A stretch of 64,000 nucleotides of DNA, from assembly GCA_050291465.1 (NCBI GenBank), contig JBNKJV010000006.1, forward strand, positions 124,001-188,000, given 5' to 3'. This document shows, one piece after another, positions 47,313-56,072 of this stretch. Numbering within the stretch: the stretch's first letter is position 1; every line of letters starts with the position of its first letter. Source of the stretch: CBFDBF01 sp050291465 (GTDB lineage Bacteria > Pseudomonadota > Gammaproteobacteria > Chromatiales > Chromatiaceae). The notes beneath the pieces were generated by a model. It was not told the origin of the DNA. It saw only the letters and a list, made by a program, of their open reading frames with translations, and made no database searches. The position numbers were made by a program, and so were the translations under genes.

Positions 47313-48311
47313 TTATTCTGCAGTATCAGTATTTGAAGACTTGCGTTTATAGCCGTAGCCATATCCATAACCGTAGCCATAGCCGTAACCATACCCGTGT
47401 TTATCGCCGAGCTTACGTTGGGACTTGTTAAGCAACATCCCTACAACCTTGTCATCCCCCAAATGCCTGACCGCCTCCTTGACCGCTTCCTGCGAGGTCT
47501 CTTCCGCCGCAACCACAAATACGATCTGCCCCATATGGTTTGCCAATACACCCGCTTCCGTCGTCACCAGGAGGGGTGGAGAATCAAAAATCACCACACG
47601 ATCCTTATAACGCTTGGATAATTCCAACATCACTGCACTCATGCTCTCGCTGGCGAGCAATTCAGTTGCCCGATCATGGGCATGTCCGGCGGGGAGTACG
47701 CGCAGATTAGGGACGTTGGTCGGCAACAACACGTCCCGCAGTTCCACATCCTCGTTTATCAACACATCGATCAACCCGGGACCATCGGATATACCTAACA
47801 ACTGCGCCGCCGAGGCCTTTGAGACATCCGCATCCACGAGCAGTACCGTTTTGTCCTGCTCCATGGCGATACTCATCGCCAGATTCACGGCGGAAAAGGT
47901 TTTTCCTTCCCCGGCAAGAGCGCTGGTGACCATAATAAGGTTCGCGTTATTAACCAGGGAGGCGCCCTTACCCTCGATATTCATCAGCAGTGGCCGTTTG
48001 ATACCGCGATATTCCTCTGCAATCCGGCTTCTTGGAACATCCGGCGTTATCATCCCCAAGGATGCCAATTTGGCCAAAGGCAGATTTATCATCTCCGGCT
48101 TTGGCCTGTCATCCTGCTCCTGATATCCGGTTTCCACCATATCAGGTTCCAAACGACCACTGGACTGAGAAGGAACAGCGGCTTCAGCTCCCGCCATATT
48201 TTCCTGAAGCCCAGCGGTCGTCTCCCTGGAGACATCATCAGACTTATCCCGCGCCGAGGGTTTCCTCCCCCCCTTCTGAATCTTATCAACAGCCTTTTCG
48301 ATAATACTCAT
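47313..48311 (-). CDS. XrtA-associated tyrosine autokinase with Gly-Tyr tail
   Basis: A 332-residue cytoplasmic BY-kinase. The P-loop is TSALAGEGKTFSAVNLA (around residue 130), the second Walker A-like motif is TVLLVDADVSK, and Walker B is RVVIFDSPPLLVT. The N-terminal 80 residues are polar and poorly structured, with a conserved MSIIEKAVDKIQ start. The C-terminus has eight consecutive Gly-Tyr pairs (47349-47396) instead of a simple Tyr cluster; these are the likely autophosphorylation sites. Such kinases control chain length and polymerisation together with the Wzz-like protein encoded 13 bp upstream. The Gly-Tyr stretch is also a short DNA repeat and may vary in length between strains. Confidence 0.93.
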   Translation of the reverse strand: MSIIEKAVDKIQKGGRKPSARDKSDDVSRETTAGLQENMAGAEAAVPSQSSGRLEPDMVETGYQEQDDRPKPEMINLPLAKLASLGMITPDVPRSRIAEEYRGIKRPLLMNIEGKGASLVNNANLIMVTSALAGEGKTFSAVNLAMSIAMEQDKTVLLVDADVSKASAAQLLGISDGPGLIDVLINEDVELRDVLLPTNVPNLRVLPAGHAHDRATELLASESMSAVMLELSKRYKDRVVIFDSPPLLVTTEAGVLANHMGQIVFVVAAEETSQEAVKEAVRHLGDDKVVGMLLNKSQRKLGDKHGYGYGYGYGYGYGYGYKRKSSNTDTAE

Positions 48312-48323
48312 AAAAATCCTGAA

Positions 48324-50042
48324 CTACGAAATCTGGTTAACGTAAGAGGGGGTATGCATCCGTACCCCCGTGACCATATGCTGGCGCAGGTGGAGCACAT
48401 GATTGGAAAGAGATCTTCCTTCTGTATCACCATACCCCTTCACCACTGCCGGCGTGTCAGATAAGGCCCCCAGCTTGTTTTGCTCTTCCGCTCCCACGCC
48501 CTGGAGCATACTGACGCCGACAAACGCCACAAGAAGCGTGAGAAAAGCCGCGGAGTAGACCAATGATGACTTAAATGCCTTTTTGCTCTCCTCCTCACTC
48601 TGAATCAACAGGACGCTTCCCAAAACAGGCAGACCGGTGACCTGACCGAGTGCACGACGGTTGGTAAATACAGGATGAAGAAGCGAAAGCAGGAATCCGA
48701 TACCGATCCCTACCGCAATCGCCGCCAGTAACACCAACGCATTCAGCAACAACTTGTTGGGCTCGGTGGGCTTGAGCGGCACAAAAGGCGGATCGATCAC
48801 CCGGAACTTAACATCTTCCACGTTCTGTTCCACTTCACCGGAAAGATGGGCGGACTCTCTGCGTTTCACTAATGCCGCGTACTGCTGTGAAATGGCTGAA
48901 TAGTCCCTGTTCAGCTGTTTCAGCTCGGCTTCGATCTTGGGTATGTTATCCACCTTCGCCTGTAACGCCTCCACTCTCCCGTTATATTCCTTTACCCGCA
49001 CATTCAGCTCGGCGACACGTGCATCCGCCTCAGTCAGCATGGCACGCATCTGCTGATAAACGGGATTGGCGCCCAGACTGGTCTTGGCGGCATCCTGCGA
49101 AGCCTTTATTTGTTCGGCCTCCTTTTTGCGTTCCGCCTCCAGTGTTCTTAGCAGACCACGAATATGAATCACCTCCGGATGACGCTCGGTATACCTCAGC
49201 AACAGATCATCCAATCTCTTTTTCAGGATCTGAATGCGCTCATCATAAGACGTGGCAATCTGGAGGTCGTCACTCGAACCTGAAAGGAGTAGGTCATCTT
49301 CTCCTTGATCTTCAAAATCCTCCAGTTGCTCACCAAGCTCCTGTTGACGGTTTTCCGCTTCTTTCAACTGAAGCTTGGCTTCCCGCAACTGCATAACGGC
49401 ACTTTCCAGGCGTTGGTAATAATCCCCGGTCTCCCCGGGCATCTCACCGGCGTGCTCACGCTTGAAGTCCGCAAGTCTGTTTTCCGCTTCAATAAGCCTC
49501 TGTTCATACTCAGCGATCTGCTGATCCAGAAACTCATGGGCATTATCGCTTTCCTTACGTTCCTCACCGAGAGTGCTTTCGATAAACACCGTAATGAGCG
49601 ACTGCACGATTTTCTTCGCGGTCTGCCGGTCATGGTGGGAAAAGGCTATGGAATAAAGTGATTCGTTACGGCGTTCACCGGTAAGTCTGATCCTGCTCTT
49701 CAGCTCCTCGAGCATCTTCTCCTTTTCGGCATCGGTCTTGACCTGCAGATCCAGATCCGCCATGCGCATCAGCTTTTCCAGGTTAGGCCTGGTAATCAGC
49801 GTCTTGCTCATCAATGCAACCCGCTGGGTGACATCCGGCTGGATCGCCAGGCCATGAAGCAGAGGCCTGAGAACCCGGTTGCTGTCCACATGTACTCTGG
49901 CGGTCGCCAGATATTCGTCGGGAATCTGTGCAATGGCAATCCAACCGACAATCGCCACACACCAGGCGGCAATCAACGCCGTCCAGCGATAACGCCAAAC
50001 GCCCCACAGATATCCGAGCAGTTGTGCTAAAAGCTCACGCAT
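48324..50042 (-). CDS. XrtA system chain-length determinant (Wzz/BY-kinase activator family)
   Basis: A 572-residue inner-membrane protein with a helix near residues 15-35 (WTALIAAWCVAIVGWIAIAQ), a Wzz domain, a long periplasmic coiled-coil part (about 170-410, rich in Glu, Gln and Arg), and a second helix near residue 445 (LNALVLLAAIAVGIGIGFLL), followed by a third hydrophobic segment (SLVYSAAFLTLLVAFVGVSM). IDPPFVPLKPTEPNKLL precedes helix two, a Pro-rich motif normal for this family. It should set polymer chain length with the tyrosine kinase encoded next. The last about 45 residues after the third segment are unusual in composition and may be cytoplasmic or periplasmic. It lies 29 bp after the export lipoprotein gene. 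Confidence 0.93.
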   Translation of the reverse strand: MRELLAQLLGYLWGVWRYRWTALIAAWCVAIVGWIAIAQIPDEYLATARVHVDSNRVLRPLLHGLAIQPDVTQRVALMSKTLITRPNLEKLMRMADLDLQVKTDAEKEKMLEELKSRIRLTGERRNESLYSIAFSHHDRQTAKKIVQSLITVFIESTLGEERKESDNAHEFLDQQIAEYEQRLIEAENRLADFKREHAGEMPGETGDYYQRLESAVMQLREAKLQLKEAENRQQELGEQLEDFEDQGEDDLLLSGSSDDLQIATSYDERIQILKKRLDDLLLRYTERHPEVIHIRGLLRTLEAERKKEAEQIKASQDAAKTSLGANPVYQQMRAMLTEADARVAELNVRVKEYNGRVEALQAKVDNIPKIEAELKQLNRDYSAISQQYAALVKRRESAHLSGEVEQNVEDVKFRVIDPPFVPLKPTEPNKLLLNALVLLAAIAVGIGIGFLLSLLHPVFTNRRALGQVTGLPVLGSVLLIQSEEESKKAFKSSLVYSAAFLTLLVAFVGVSMLQGVGAEEQNKLGALSDTPAVVKGYGDTEGRSLSNHVLHLRQHMVTGVRMHTPSYVNQIS

Positions 50043-50071
50043 ACCTTAACAACTCCCTGTTTTGCGCTTTT

Positions 50072-50707
50072 CTAGAACCAGGCTTCCGGAATAATCAGGA
50101 TATCGCCCGGCATGAGTGTGGTGTTCGCGGTGATATCACCATCCCTGATCAGATCGTCAAGGCGAACGTTGTATACCTTCTGACCCTCGGATTCGGTGCG
50201 TACCAATACGGAGCCGTTACCGTCCGCAAAGTCAGTCAAGCCCCCAACCGCGATCATGAGGTCTAGCAAAGTCATGTGCTTGCGAAAAGGAACGGACAAC
50301 GGCTTCGAGGCCTCGCCCACTACTCGCACCTGTTGCGAAGGTATGCCGACGAATCCACCCACAATCACACTGACAACGGCGCTCTTTACATAATCCGAAT
50401 AGGCCTTTTCGATGTCTCTCGCGAGCTGACTGGGAGTTTTTCCGCTTGCGGGAATATCCTCAACCAACCGGGTGGTTATCTTTCCATCAGGCCGCACGGT
50501 GACCGTTCCGGTCAGTTCCGGGTTGCCCCATACAAAGATCTCAACGCTATCCCCGGGACCGATGATATAGTCGAATTCCTGATCCTGATCGCTGATATCC
50601 TGCGGATAGGGACCGGTGGCGGCGCAGCCGCCGATCAGCAGGGCCGCTGCCAGACCTAGGACAAGTGCCCCCACCCTTTTTGCAAAGACAGATGAAAATT
50701 CGCTCAC
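50072..50707 (-). CDS. XrtA system polysaccharide export lipoprotein (Wza-like, short)
   Basis: A 211-residue lipoprotein: signal peptide ending LAAALLIGGC, with the lipobox Cys at residue 28, then a Poly_export domain (DYIIGPGDSVEIFVWGNPEL and VTVRPDGKI) and a SLBB domain (VRVVGEASKPLSVPFRKHMT, then MIAVGGLTDFAD), ending PGDILIIPEAWF. It is shorter than Wza and matches the compact export proteins of exosortase A loci. It would form the outer-membrane/periplasmic gate for the exopolysaccharide. The start is GTG, supported by a strong GGGAGG ribosome site about 8 nt upstream. It is the first gene of the minus-strand operon, and a possible promoter lies about 210 nt upstream. Confidence 0.93.
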   Translation of the reverse strand: MSEFSSVFAKRVGALVLGLAAALLIGGCAATGPYPQDISDQDQEFDYIIGPGDSVEIFVWGNPELTGTVTVRPDGKITTRLVEDIPASGKTPSQLARDIEKAYSDYVKSAVVSVIVGGFVGIPSQQVRVVGEASKPLSVPFRKHMTLLDLMIAVGGLTDFADGNGSVLVRTESEGQKVYNVRLDDLIRDGDITANTTLMPGDILIIPEAWF

Positions 50708-50917
50708 TGACTATTCCTCCCTAAATGTGATTCTTTAGTCACCAAAAACCGGAATCCGCTGACTCAGATAAAAACCCCATAAAACCGGCGGATATACGAA
50801 ATCCGAAACGGTTAATAGTACCTGAAAACGACCGATTTTTTATCCCCGAATCGCCTTTTATTTGTTCCAGAAAGCGCTTCCCAAACTTCTTATGTGATTT
50901 ATAAAAAATTGCTCTAA

Positions 50918-50946
50918 AGTATTGCATAAAAAAGAAAAATTGGCAA
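50918..50946 (-). promoter_or_regulatory. Candidate sigma-70 promoter for the exopolysaccharide operon
   Basis: On the minus strand TTGCCA (50946-50941) is followed after 17 nt by AATACT (50923-50918), giving five of six and four of six consensus bases. It points toward the export lipoprotein gene and would leave a 5' leader of about 200 nt. No sigma-54 GG-N10-GC pair was found in this gap. Single-sequence promoter calls are weak. Confidence 0.35.
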
Positions 50947-51201
50947 TATTATCGGACAAATCCTCGGCCGTGAGCAGCCGCCGATACGATCATCGAGGCA
51001 GGAAGAACAAGTGTCGCCTCTTCCACCAGGCGATTTTTGGGGTTTTTGGTGAAATTTAACGAGGGTTTTTGAACGCGGGTTTATTCCGTGGAGGGGGGAT
51101 TCGCTCCCTCTGCTCGCCCGGACAGCCCCGCATCTTCTTCCCCGTCATCCCGGGCGCGTAAACCGGTCCACGCGATTCAATCCGACCGTTTGTCATTTGG
51201 C

Positions 51202-51290
51202 CGCAGATGGACGCGAATAACCGCAAACCATCACAAATACTCTATATTCAATCGGCGGTCTTTCGCGGTGATTTGCGTTGCTTTGGGGCT
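51202..51290. repeat. Imperfect inverted repeat, CGCAGATGGACGCG-type
   Basis: The left arm CGCAGATGGACGCGAATAAC with CGCAAA after it (51203-51227) is roughly the inverse complement of TTTCGCGGTGATTTGCGTTG (51261-51280). It lies just downstream of the manC gene and resembles dispersed intergenic elements common in proteobacterial genomes. It may fold into a hairpin, but it has no U-tract. Confidence 0.5.
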
Positions 51291-51318
51291 TTGGAGTTTT
51301 TCCGGATCCCGGCCTGCC

Positions 51319-52743
51319 CTACTCCTTCTCCCGACCGTAGACATCCGCAAACCGGACGATATCATCCTCTCCCAGATAAGATCCCGTCTGTACCTCTATC
51401 AGTTCCAGCGGGATAAGGCCGGGGTTTTCCAGCCGGTGTTTTGTACCCAGGGGTACGTAAACCGACTGATCCTCCGTCAGCGTTATCTCCTCTTCACCCC
51501 TGGTCACCTTCGCCGTCCCCTTCACCACCACCCAGTGCTCGGCCCGGTGATGATGCATCTGCAGGGACAGACTCGCGCCCGGATTGACCACGATTCGTTT
51601 CACCTGAAAGCGGTCGCTTTCATCCACCGTCTCGTAGTTGCCCCACGGCCGGTAGACCCTGACGTGATGCAGGTGTTCACAACGACCACCGGCTTTTATC
51701 TTTCCAACCAGTTCCTTCACATCCTGCACCCGCGCCTTGTCGGCAACCAGAACGGCGTCGGCCGTCTCCACCACTACCATGCCGTCCAGTCCTATGCCGG
51801 CGATCAGGCGACTTTCGCTGCGCATATAACTGTTGCTTACATCTTTCGTAAGAACGTCTCCTGCCAGCACATTGCCGTCCTCATCGTTCCCTATGACCTC
51901 TGAGAGAGAGGACCAGGAGCCCACGTCGCTCCAACCTGCGTCCATAGGAACAACCACCGCTTTGTCCGTTTTCTCCATAACCGCATAGTCAACGGATTCC
52001 GAGGGACAGGCGGCAAAAAGATCTTTACTAAGACGCAAAAAATCCTGGTCGCGTTCGCTGCCCTGATAGGCCTTGCGACAAGTCTCGAGGATCTCCGGGT
52101 TATGTTGCTCGAGTTCGCTCAGATAGACGTCGGCGCGAAACAGAAACATGCCGCTGTTCCAGAAATAGCCTCCGGACTCGACATATCCCCTGGCGGTTTC
52201 CAGGTCCGGCTTTTCCACAAACTCGGCCACCGGAAGAATCACCGGCTTGCTACTCCCGGCCACCTCGCTTGCGCGGATATAACCGTACCCGGTTTCCGGC
52301 CGGCTGGCGACAATCCCGAACGTCACCAGGTTCCCCTGAGCTGCGGCTTCCAAACCTTTGGATACCGCCTGAGTGAATACCTCGGGTTTCTGTATCACAT
52401 GATCGGACGGCATTATGAGAAGTACGGCGTCCTGCTCCAGATCCCGTGCAAACAAGGCGGCACAGGCGACGGCCGGGGCCGTATTCCTGCCGACCGGTTC
52501 CAACATGATCGCGGAGGGGTTTACCTCCCGCTGGCGCAGCTGTTCCGCAACCAGGAAACGGTGTTCCTCGTTACATATAATCAGTGGTCTCGCACGGTCC
52601 GCCAGTCCCGACAAGCGCCCCAGAGTCGCCTGAAAAAGCGTGTGCTCTTCCACCAAAGGGAGAAACTGCTTGGGATAGGCGCTTCTGGAAAGCGGCCAGA
52701 GACGGGTACCGGAACCGCCGGATAAAATTACAGGGACGATCAT
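51319..52743 (-). CDS. manC: Mannose-1-phosphate guanylyltransferase/mannose-6-phosphate isomerase
   Basis: A 474-residue bifunctional enzyme of the AlgA/ManC type that makes mannose-6-phosphate from fructose-6-phosphate and GDP-mannose from mannose-1-phosphate. The nucleotidyl-transfer motif is LSGGSGTRLWPLSRSAYPKQ at the N-terminus, with FVEKPD as the second active-site motif. The C-terminal type II isomerase cupin contains RPWGNYETVDESDRFQVKRI, SLSLQMHHHRAEHWVVVKG (metal-binding His) and PLGTKHRLENPG. Length is typical. With the mutase gene just upstream (gap 63 bp) it forms the GDP-mannose supply for the exopolysaccharide. Confidence 0.96.
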   Translation of the reverse strand: MIVPVILSGGSGTRLWPLSRSAYPKQFLPLVEEHTLFQATLGRLSGLADRARPLIICNEEHRFLVAEQLRQREVNPSAIMLEPVGRNTAPAVACAALFARDLEQDAVLLIMPSDHVIQKPEVFTQAVSKGLEAAAQGNLVTFGIVASRPETGYGYIRASEVAGSSKPVILPVAEFVEKPDLETARGYVESGGYFWNSGMFLFRADVYLSELEQHNPEILETCRKAYQGSERDQDFLRLSKDLFAACPSESVDYAVMEKTDKAVVVPMDAGWSDVGSWSSLSEVIGNDEDGNVLAGDVLTKDVSNSYMRSESRLIAGIGLDGMVVVETADAVLVADKARVQDVKELVGKIKAGGRCEHLHHVRVYRPWGNYETVDESDRFQVKRIVVNPGASLSLQMHHHRAEHWVVVKGTAKVTRGEEEITLTEDQSVYVPLGTKHRLENPGLIPLELIEVQTGSYLGEDDIVRFADVYGREKE

Positions 52744-52806
52744 TGTTATTGCTTACCTCATTTTTGTCTTTTTGTTTCGCGTTAAAAATCACGACCAAAG
52801 ACAGGA

Positions 52807-54288
52807 TCATAGGCTCCTGAGTATCTCCATACAGATACCGCTCATCTCCCGGGCCCGTTCGGCGGAACTCGCTTCATTATAGCAGCGCAGCTCCGGGGCG
52901 TTTCCCGAAGGACGCAGATGCACAACCTCCTCGTTACTGAAGGTGATGCGTAAACCATCGGTGTCATCCATATACCGCACATTACCGAATGCATGTCCAA
53001 AGACCTGCTCAACGGCGTCGCGACCTCCTGAGGAAAAACTGTTTAAAAGCGTCCTGCTCGATTCCGTTGGAAAATCCTTAAGCCGATCGCTGTGGGTATA
53101 GCGTCGTGGAAGCAGATCGAGCAGGCCGGAAACGGGTACATCGTGCTCCTTTGAGAACATCAGAACACTCAGGATAACGATCATGGCGTCCCGGGTCGGT
53201 AAAGGTGCCAGCCCCTTGCCGTTCAAGAACAGCCGATCGGCGGTCAGGAACCCTCCGTTGGCCTCATATCCGACGACGGCCTCCTTTCCCTCCTGCAGAA
53301 GCCTGTCCATTGCCGAGATTACATAGGGGGAGCCGATCCGCGTCCGTCTCACGCCCTCGAACCAACCGCATTTCTCCACGGCGCTGTTGCTGCTTACGGG
53401 GGTCACCAGATTCTGTGCACCGAGAAATCGTGCGCACAGGATCCCGACAACATCACCCCGCAACCAATTTCCCTTCTCATCGGATACCAGGGGCCGATCA
53501 CCGTCACCGTCTGTTGATACGATGCTGTCCAACTGATATTCCGCAGACCATTTCCTGGCGAGCTCAGTGTCTTCAGCCCTGATCGCCTCCGTATCCACCG
53601 GTACGAACCGGTCAGAATATCCCAGCTGAACGACCTTCGCCCCCAGACCTTCGATGACCTCTTTCATACATAAACGGGCGACACTGGAATGCTCATAGAG
53701 TCCGACCCGAAACCCCTGCAGACAATCCGGAGGAAAGAAACCCCGATAGCGAGCCACATATTCCCTGAGAGCCGTATCATCCGGCTCAGGCAACGGAGTT
53801 GGTTCGATAAATCGCCCGTTAAGATCAAACAGTCCATCCGGTATCCTGATTTCCTGATCTCTTATTGCTTCTTCGTCCTGCTTGAGGATCTCTCCTGTCG
53901 GTTTGTTGAATTTGATTCCGTTGCGATCATCGGGAATATGACTGCCGGTAACCATGATCGAAGGGATTTCTCGCCGCATGCCGTAGAGGGCTATGGCCGG
54001 TGTCGGGACGGTACCGGCATTCACGGGAACCAGGCCGTTGTCTCTGACCGCCCCCGCTACCGCTGCCATTATCCTCGGCGTGCTTGGCCGAAAATCACCC
54101 GCAATCGCCACCCCATTTCCGGTGTTCACATCACCGATAGATAAAAGATGCTGAAGAAACGCTGAAGTGTAGGCATAACTGACAAGGTCCGTCAGGGAAT
54201 CAGCCAGCCCCCTGACGCCGCTTGTTCCAAACTTGACGCCGGTCTGTTCCATTAACTCCGAAACGGAGAGAGATCCTTTTTTTGTCAT
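52807..54288 (-). CDS. Phosphomannomutase/phosphoglucomutase family enzyme
   Basis: A 493-residue alpha-D-phosphohexomutase that should convert mannose-6-phosphate to mannose-1-phosphate (perhaps glucose phosphates too). Motifs in order: VKFGTSGVRGLA, the active-site serine in MVTGSHIPDDRNGIKF (family usually T-A-S-H-N-P), the metal loop DGDGDRP, the sugar-binding loop GYEANGGFL, and the phosphate-binding RPSGNAPELR. The TGSHIP variant is found in a minority group but keeps the Ser and His. It lies directly upstream of manC on the same strand, so the pair supplies GDP-mannose. Confidence 0.9.
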   Translation of the reverse strand: MTKKGSLSVSELMEQTGVKFGTSGVRGLADSLTDLVSYAYTSAFLQHLLSIGDVNTGNGVAIAGDFRPSTPRIMAAVAGAVRDNGLVPVNAGTVPTPAIALYGMRREIPSIMVTGSHIPDDRNGIKFNKPTGEILKQDEEAIRDQEIRIPDGLFDLNGRFIEPTPLPEPDDTALREYVARYRGFFPPDCLQGFRVGLYEHSSVARLCMKEVIEGLGAKVVQLGYSDRFVPVDTEAIRAEDTELARKWSAEYQLDSIVSTDGDGDRPLVSDEKGNWLRGDVVGILCARFLGAQNLVTPVSSNSAVEKCGWFEGVRRTRIGSPYVISAMDRLLQEGKEAVVGYEANGGFLTADRLFLNGKGLAPLPTRDAMIVILSVLMFSKEHDVPVSGLLDLLPRRYTHSDRLKDFPTESSRTLLNSFSSGGRDAVEQVFGHAFGNVRYMDDTDGLRITFSNEEVVHLRPSGNAPELRCYNEASSAERAREMSGICMEILRSL

Positions 54289-54573
54289 AGCATTTCTCAG
54301 GTGGGCTTAGCCGCAAAGAGTCTTACTCCCCCATTGTAACGGGCTTTACACCTTCAGTAACCCGGTATGGGGTTACAAAAGTATTACATCCGAGAAATAC
54401 CGTTAAGCCATACCCTCCAAAGTGGGACATCGATCTGGGAAATTATCCGATCACCGCAGTCCGGCCAATATCTCACTGTCAGCTAGTGCTGACACACAAC
54501 CTGACCTACGCTGCGGTGCAACTCGGCGCCATATAGAAACCCGCATAATCCCGACACAGCCCGCGATCCATGT

Positions 54574-54669
54574 TTTACCGCTGAGGACGCCGAGGTACGC
54601 AGGGGAATATATGTACAAGAGTGCTACCACAACGCCTCTCTGCGTTCCTCTGCGCCCTCCGCGGTGAAA
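54574..54669. repeat. Imperfect inverted repeat, CACAGAGG-type
   Basis: The left arm TTACCGCTGAGGACGCCGAGG (starting 54574) mirrors the right arm CTCTGCGCCCTCCGCGGTGAA (to about 54668). It occupies part of the 461-bp divergent gap 54289-54749 between the mutase and carboxypeptidase genes; the rest of that gap shows no gene. The arms resemble those at 27737-27812. Upstream in-frame codons of the carboxypeptidase frame fall in this element, which argues against the longer start. Confidence 0.65.
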
Positions 54670-54749
54670 TCAGCTGGTGCGGCAGATACGACCAGCCTTC
54701 CGAGAATTTGGTAATATGGGAACAAGCGTATACCTCCAACCATCAAACC

Positions 54750-55961
54750 ATGCGTCTAATTCCAACCATAAGCACAGCCTGTCTTTTTCTTGCCGCGATG
54801 CTCTTCGGTCATCAGGTATCGGGTTCGCCCAAACCGGAAATCGTTATCGATGCTGAAACAGGAGCCGTGCTTTACCATAATGAGGCCGCGCGAAGCTGGT
54901 ATCCCGCATCACTCACCAAGATGATGACGCTCTATCTGGTGTTTAAGGCTCTGAAAGCGGGCGAGCTTGATCCCGATGAACAACTTACCGTATCTGCCAA
55001 TGCCGCAACCCAACCGGCCAATGATGTGGGGCTTAAAGCAGGGGAGAAAATCGCGGCGTTGGATGCGGTGATCGCTACAGCCACGGTTTCGGCCAACGAC
55101 ACGGCTGTGGTATTGGCGGAACGACTCGCCGGGACTGAAACGGCATTCGTTCTGCGCATGAACGAACAGGCAAACAAGCTGGGAATGTCCGCCACACGGT
55201 TTTCCAACGCCAGCGGTCTGCCGGGCCCGGACCAGCAGACATCCGCCCGTGACATGGCAATCCTCGGACTACACCTGATGCACGACTTCCCCAAGTGGTT
55301 CGATCTGTTTTCCAGATCCTCCCTCGACTACCACGGAAAAACCTTCCTCAGCACCAACCGCAAGTTCCTCAATTACCCGGGTGCCGAGGGCATCAAAACG
55401 GGATTCACCTGCGACTCCGGATATAACCTGGTCGCTTCCATCAAGCGCGACGATCGAGAACTCATCGGTGTGGTGCTGGGTGCGGAGAATGGAGAAGAAC
55501 GCTACCGTCGCATGATTAAGCTGCTGGATCTCGGGTTTTCCGCGGAGCGGCAATTTATACCCGGTGCGGCTATCGGTTATCTGCGCAACGAACCGGATGA
55601 AAAACCCTTCAGCATGGAGTCGACCGTGTGTGTAGACGGCTTGGCCAAGGTGCGGGAGGGCATTATAGAAAGCGAAGGGAATCTACCGGGTTGGGGTATT
55701 CTGCTGGGTGTCTACAAGACGCGAAACGAGGCACTGAGCATGGCCAGGAAAACCCGTCAACGCGTCAGGGAAGTTGTAAAAAAGGTTCGCATAGCGATTC
55801 TCCCGCGACGATTCGCGCAAGGCACGTCCTGGAAGACCCTTCTGGTGGGAATGAGTCCCGAGGAAGCAGGACAAGCCTGCTGGCATTTATGGGCGGAGAA
55901 GGTCCCCTGTTCGTCCCTCTCCCCATCCATGCTCAATCAACCGGGATTTGCCAAACGCTGA
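54750..55961 (+). CDS. D-alanyl-D-alanine carboxypeptidase (low-molecular-mass PBP) with SPOR-like tail
   Basis: A serine DD-peptidase of the S11 family that trims peptidoglycan side chains in the periplasm. From the chosen start the protein has 403 residues: signal peptide MRLIPTISTACLFLAAMLFG, then SxxK as S54-L-T-K57, SxN as S114-A-N, and KTG at K216-T-G. The last about 90 residues (GWGILLGVYKTRNEALSMAR and WKTLLVGMSPEEAGQACWHL) look like a SPOR peptidoglycan-binding domain, which would direct it to division sites or denuded glycan. The frame extends 43 codons further up, but that extension falls in an intergenic repeat and lacks a signal peptide, so the ATG at 54750 is preferred. Convergent with the PEP-CTERM gene. 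Confidence 0.92.
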   Translation: MRLIPTISTACLFLAAMLFGHQVSGSPKPEIVIDAETGAVLYHNEAARSWYPASLTKMMTLYLVFKALKAGELDPDEQLTVSANAATQPANDVGLKAGEKIAALDAVIATATVSANDTAVVLAERLAGTETAFVLRMNEQANKLGMSATRFSNASGLPGPDQQTSARDMAILGLHLMHDFPKWFDLFSRSSLDYHGKTFLSTNRKFLNYPGAEGIKTGFTCDSGYNLVASIKRDDRELIGVVLGAENGEERYRRMIKLLDLGFSAERQFIPGAAIGYLRNEPDEKPFSMESTVCVDGLAKVREGIIESEGNLPGWGILLGVYKTRNEALSMARKTRQRVREVVKKVRIAILPRRFAQGTSWKTLLVGMSPEEAGQACWHLWAEKVPCSSLSPSMLNQPGFAKR

Positions 55962-56025
55962 TCACCCGCATCCCTTCCGATGAGATCTCTGCAGGAATAA
56001 AATCGTTTCAACACACGGACAAACA

Positions 56026-56051
56026 AAAAGCCCGGCGGATGCCGGGCTTTT
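56026..56051. terminator. Bidirectional intrinsic terminator
   Basis: AAAAGCCCGGC-GGAT-GCCGGGCTTTT forms a seven-pair GC stem extended by A-T pairs, with a run of A before and T after, between the convergent carboxypeptidase and PEP-CTERM genes. It fits a rho-independent terminator for both directions. Confidence 0.9.
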
Positions 56052-56072
56052 ACATTTCTCGGGGTGATCTGA

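Larger units (their letters stand above)
50708..51318. other. Intergenic region upstream of the exopolysaccharide operon
   Basis: A 611-bp gap. The part next to the operon is AT-rich and holds a candidate sigma-70-type promoter; the part next to the manC gene holds an imperfect inverted repeat (51202-51290). Open frames here on either strand have no family features and are not called. Confidence 0.6.

Noticed and set aside
54621..54749. Longer N-terminus for the carboxypeptidase
   Set aside because: It lies in an inverted-repeat element and would bury the signal peptide.
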